Positions 6,749-6,830 of a DNA stretch of 6,830 bases are shown one piece after another. The DNA is from Porphyromonadaceae bacterium UBA4259 (lineage in GTDB: Bacteria > Bacteroidota > Bacteroidia > Bacteroidales > Muribaculaceae). Position 1 is the stretch's first letter. Each line of letters opens with the position of its first letter. The position numbers and the translations under genes are program-made. The DNA is taken from positions 1-6,830 of the forward strand of contig DGWL01000023.1 in the NCBI GenBank assembly GCA_002396125.1. The letters are read 5' to 3'. Below the pieces are notes generated by a model that saw only the letters and a list, made by a program, of their open reading frames with translations, made no database searches and had not been told where the DNA came from.

Positions 6749-6756
6749 CAAAGTTA
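6749..6756 (-). promoter_or_regulatory. Bacteroidetes -7 promoter element (TAACTTTG) for the MATE gene
   Basis: On the minus strand this reads TAACTTTG followed by C, an exact match to TAnnTTTG, 22 bp before the MATE ATG. No clear -33 TTTG stands at the usual distance; the position is instead occupied by the palindrome ACTATAGT (6774-6781). The leader would be about 16 nt. Confidence 0.65.
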
Positions 6757-6798
6757 CAAAAGAAATTCACTACACTATAGTTAAACTTGCTTAATCGC

Positions 6799-6829
6799 TT
6801 TGGAAGTGAATTTTTAGTTGCTAACTTTG
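6799..6829 (+). promoter_or_regulatory. Complete Bacteroidetes promoter firing out of the right edge
   Basis: TTTG at 6799-6802 and TAACTTTG at 6822-6829 are separated by 19 bp. This matches both halves of the Bacteroidetes -33/-7 consensus at the classic spacing, and the best promoter in the window. It points away from the MATE gene, so an unseen plus-strand gene or operon should begin just beyond position 6830. Confidence 0.75.
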
Positions 6830-6830
6830 C

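Noticed and set aside
6748..6830. The 9-bp inverted pair GCAAAGTTA/TAACTTTGC as ends of a small mobile element
   Set aside because: Both copies are fully explained as -7 promoter elements facing opposite ways; there is no transposase, target duplication or other element structure.

Overview
The window comes from a member of the Bacteroidota, most likely the order Bacteroidales. Three things point there. The promoter-like sites outside genes all fit the Bacteroidetes -7 element TAnnTTTG, each followed by a C. Shine-Dalgarno sequences are weak or absent. The gene content also fits: a 183-aa conserved protein of a Bacteroidales type beside rsmI, and a short-signal lipoprotein with a long coiled coil. 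A family such as Muribaculaceae is plausible, but that is inference from general feel, not something measured here.

Layout. At the left edge (2-802, +) is the C-terminal part of a PBP4-type D-alanyl-D-alanine carboxypeptidase/endopeptidase. A 119-bp gap carries a promoter element. It is followed by a tight plus-strand cluster that looks like one operon: a conserved two-part protein of unknown function (922-1473), the 16S rRNA 2'-O-methyltransferase rsmI (1496-2260), a coiled-coil lipoprotein that overlaps rsmI by 14 nt (2247-3194), and a type-1 glycerate kinase that starts on a GTG 11 nt later (3206-4324). On the minus strand, converging with only 15 bp between stop codons, is a DusB-type tRNA dihydrouridine synthase (4340-5338). 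Behind it on the same strand is a DinF-like MATE efflux transporter (5416-6726). Each of these two has its own TAnnTTTG element a short way before its start codon. The right edge (6727-6830) is a divergent promoter region whose plus-strand promoter, TTTG-N19-TAnnTTTG, fires out of the window.

How the genes relate. Most are housekeeping: cell-wall trimming (PBP4), decoding-centre methylation (RsmI), tRNA dihydrouridine formation (DusB), glycerate phosphorylation into glycolysis, and export of a drug or metabolite (MATE). The operon does not form an obvious pathway; joint transcription probably reflects growth-linked expression. The least understood members are the 183-aa protein and the lipoprotein. 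The lipoprotein resembles the collagen-binding (Cbp1-type) proteins of Bacteroides and has two D-S-L triplets that fit the Bacteroides O-glycosylation sequon. No RNA genes, CRISPR arrays, insertion sequences or phage genes were seen, and no non-coding stretch exceeds 120 bp. I do not see a convincing new defence or mobile system here.
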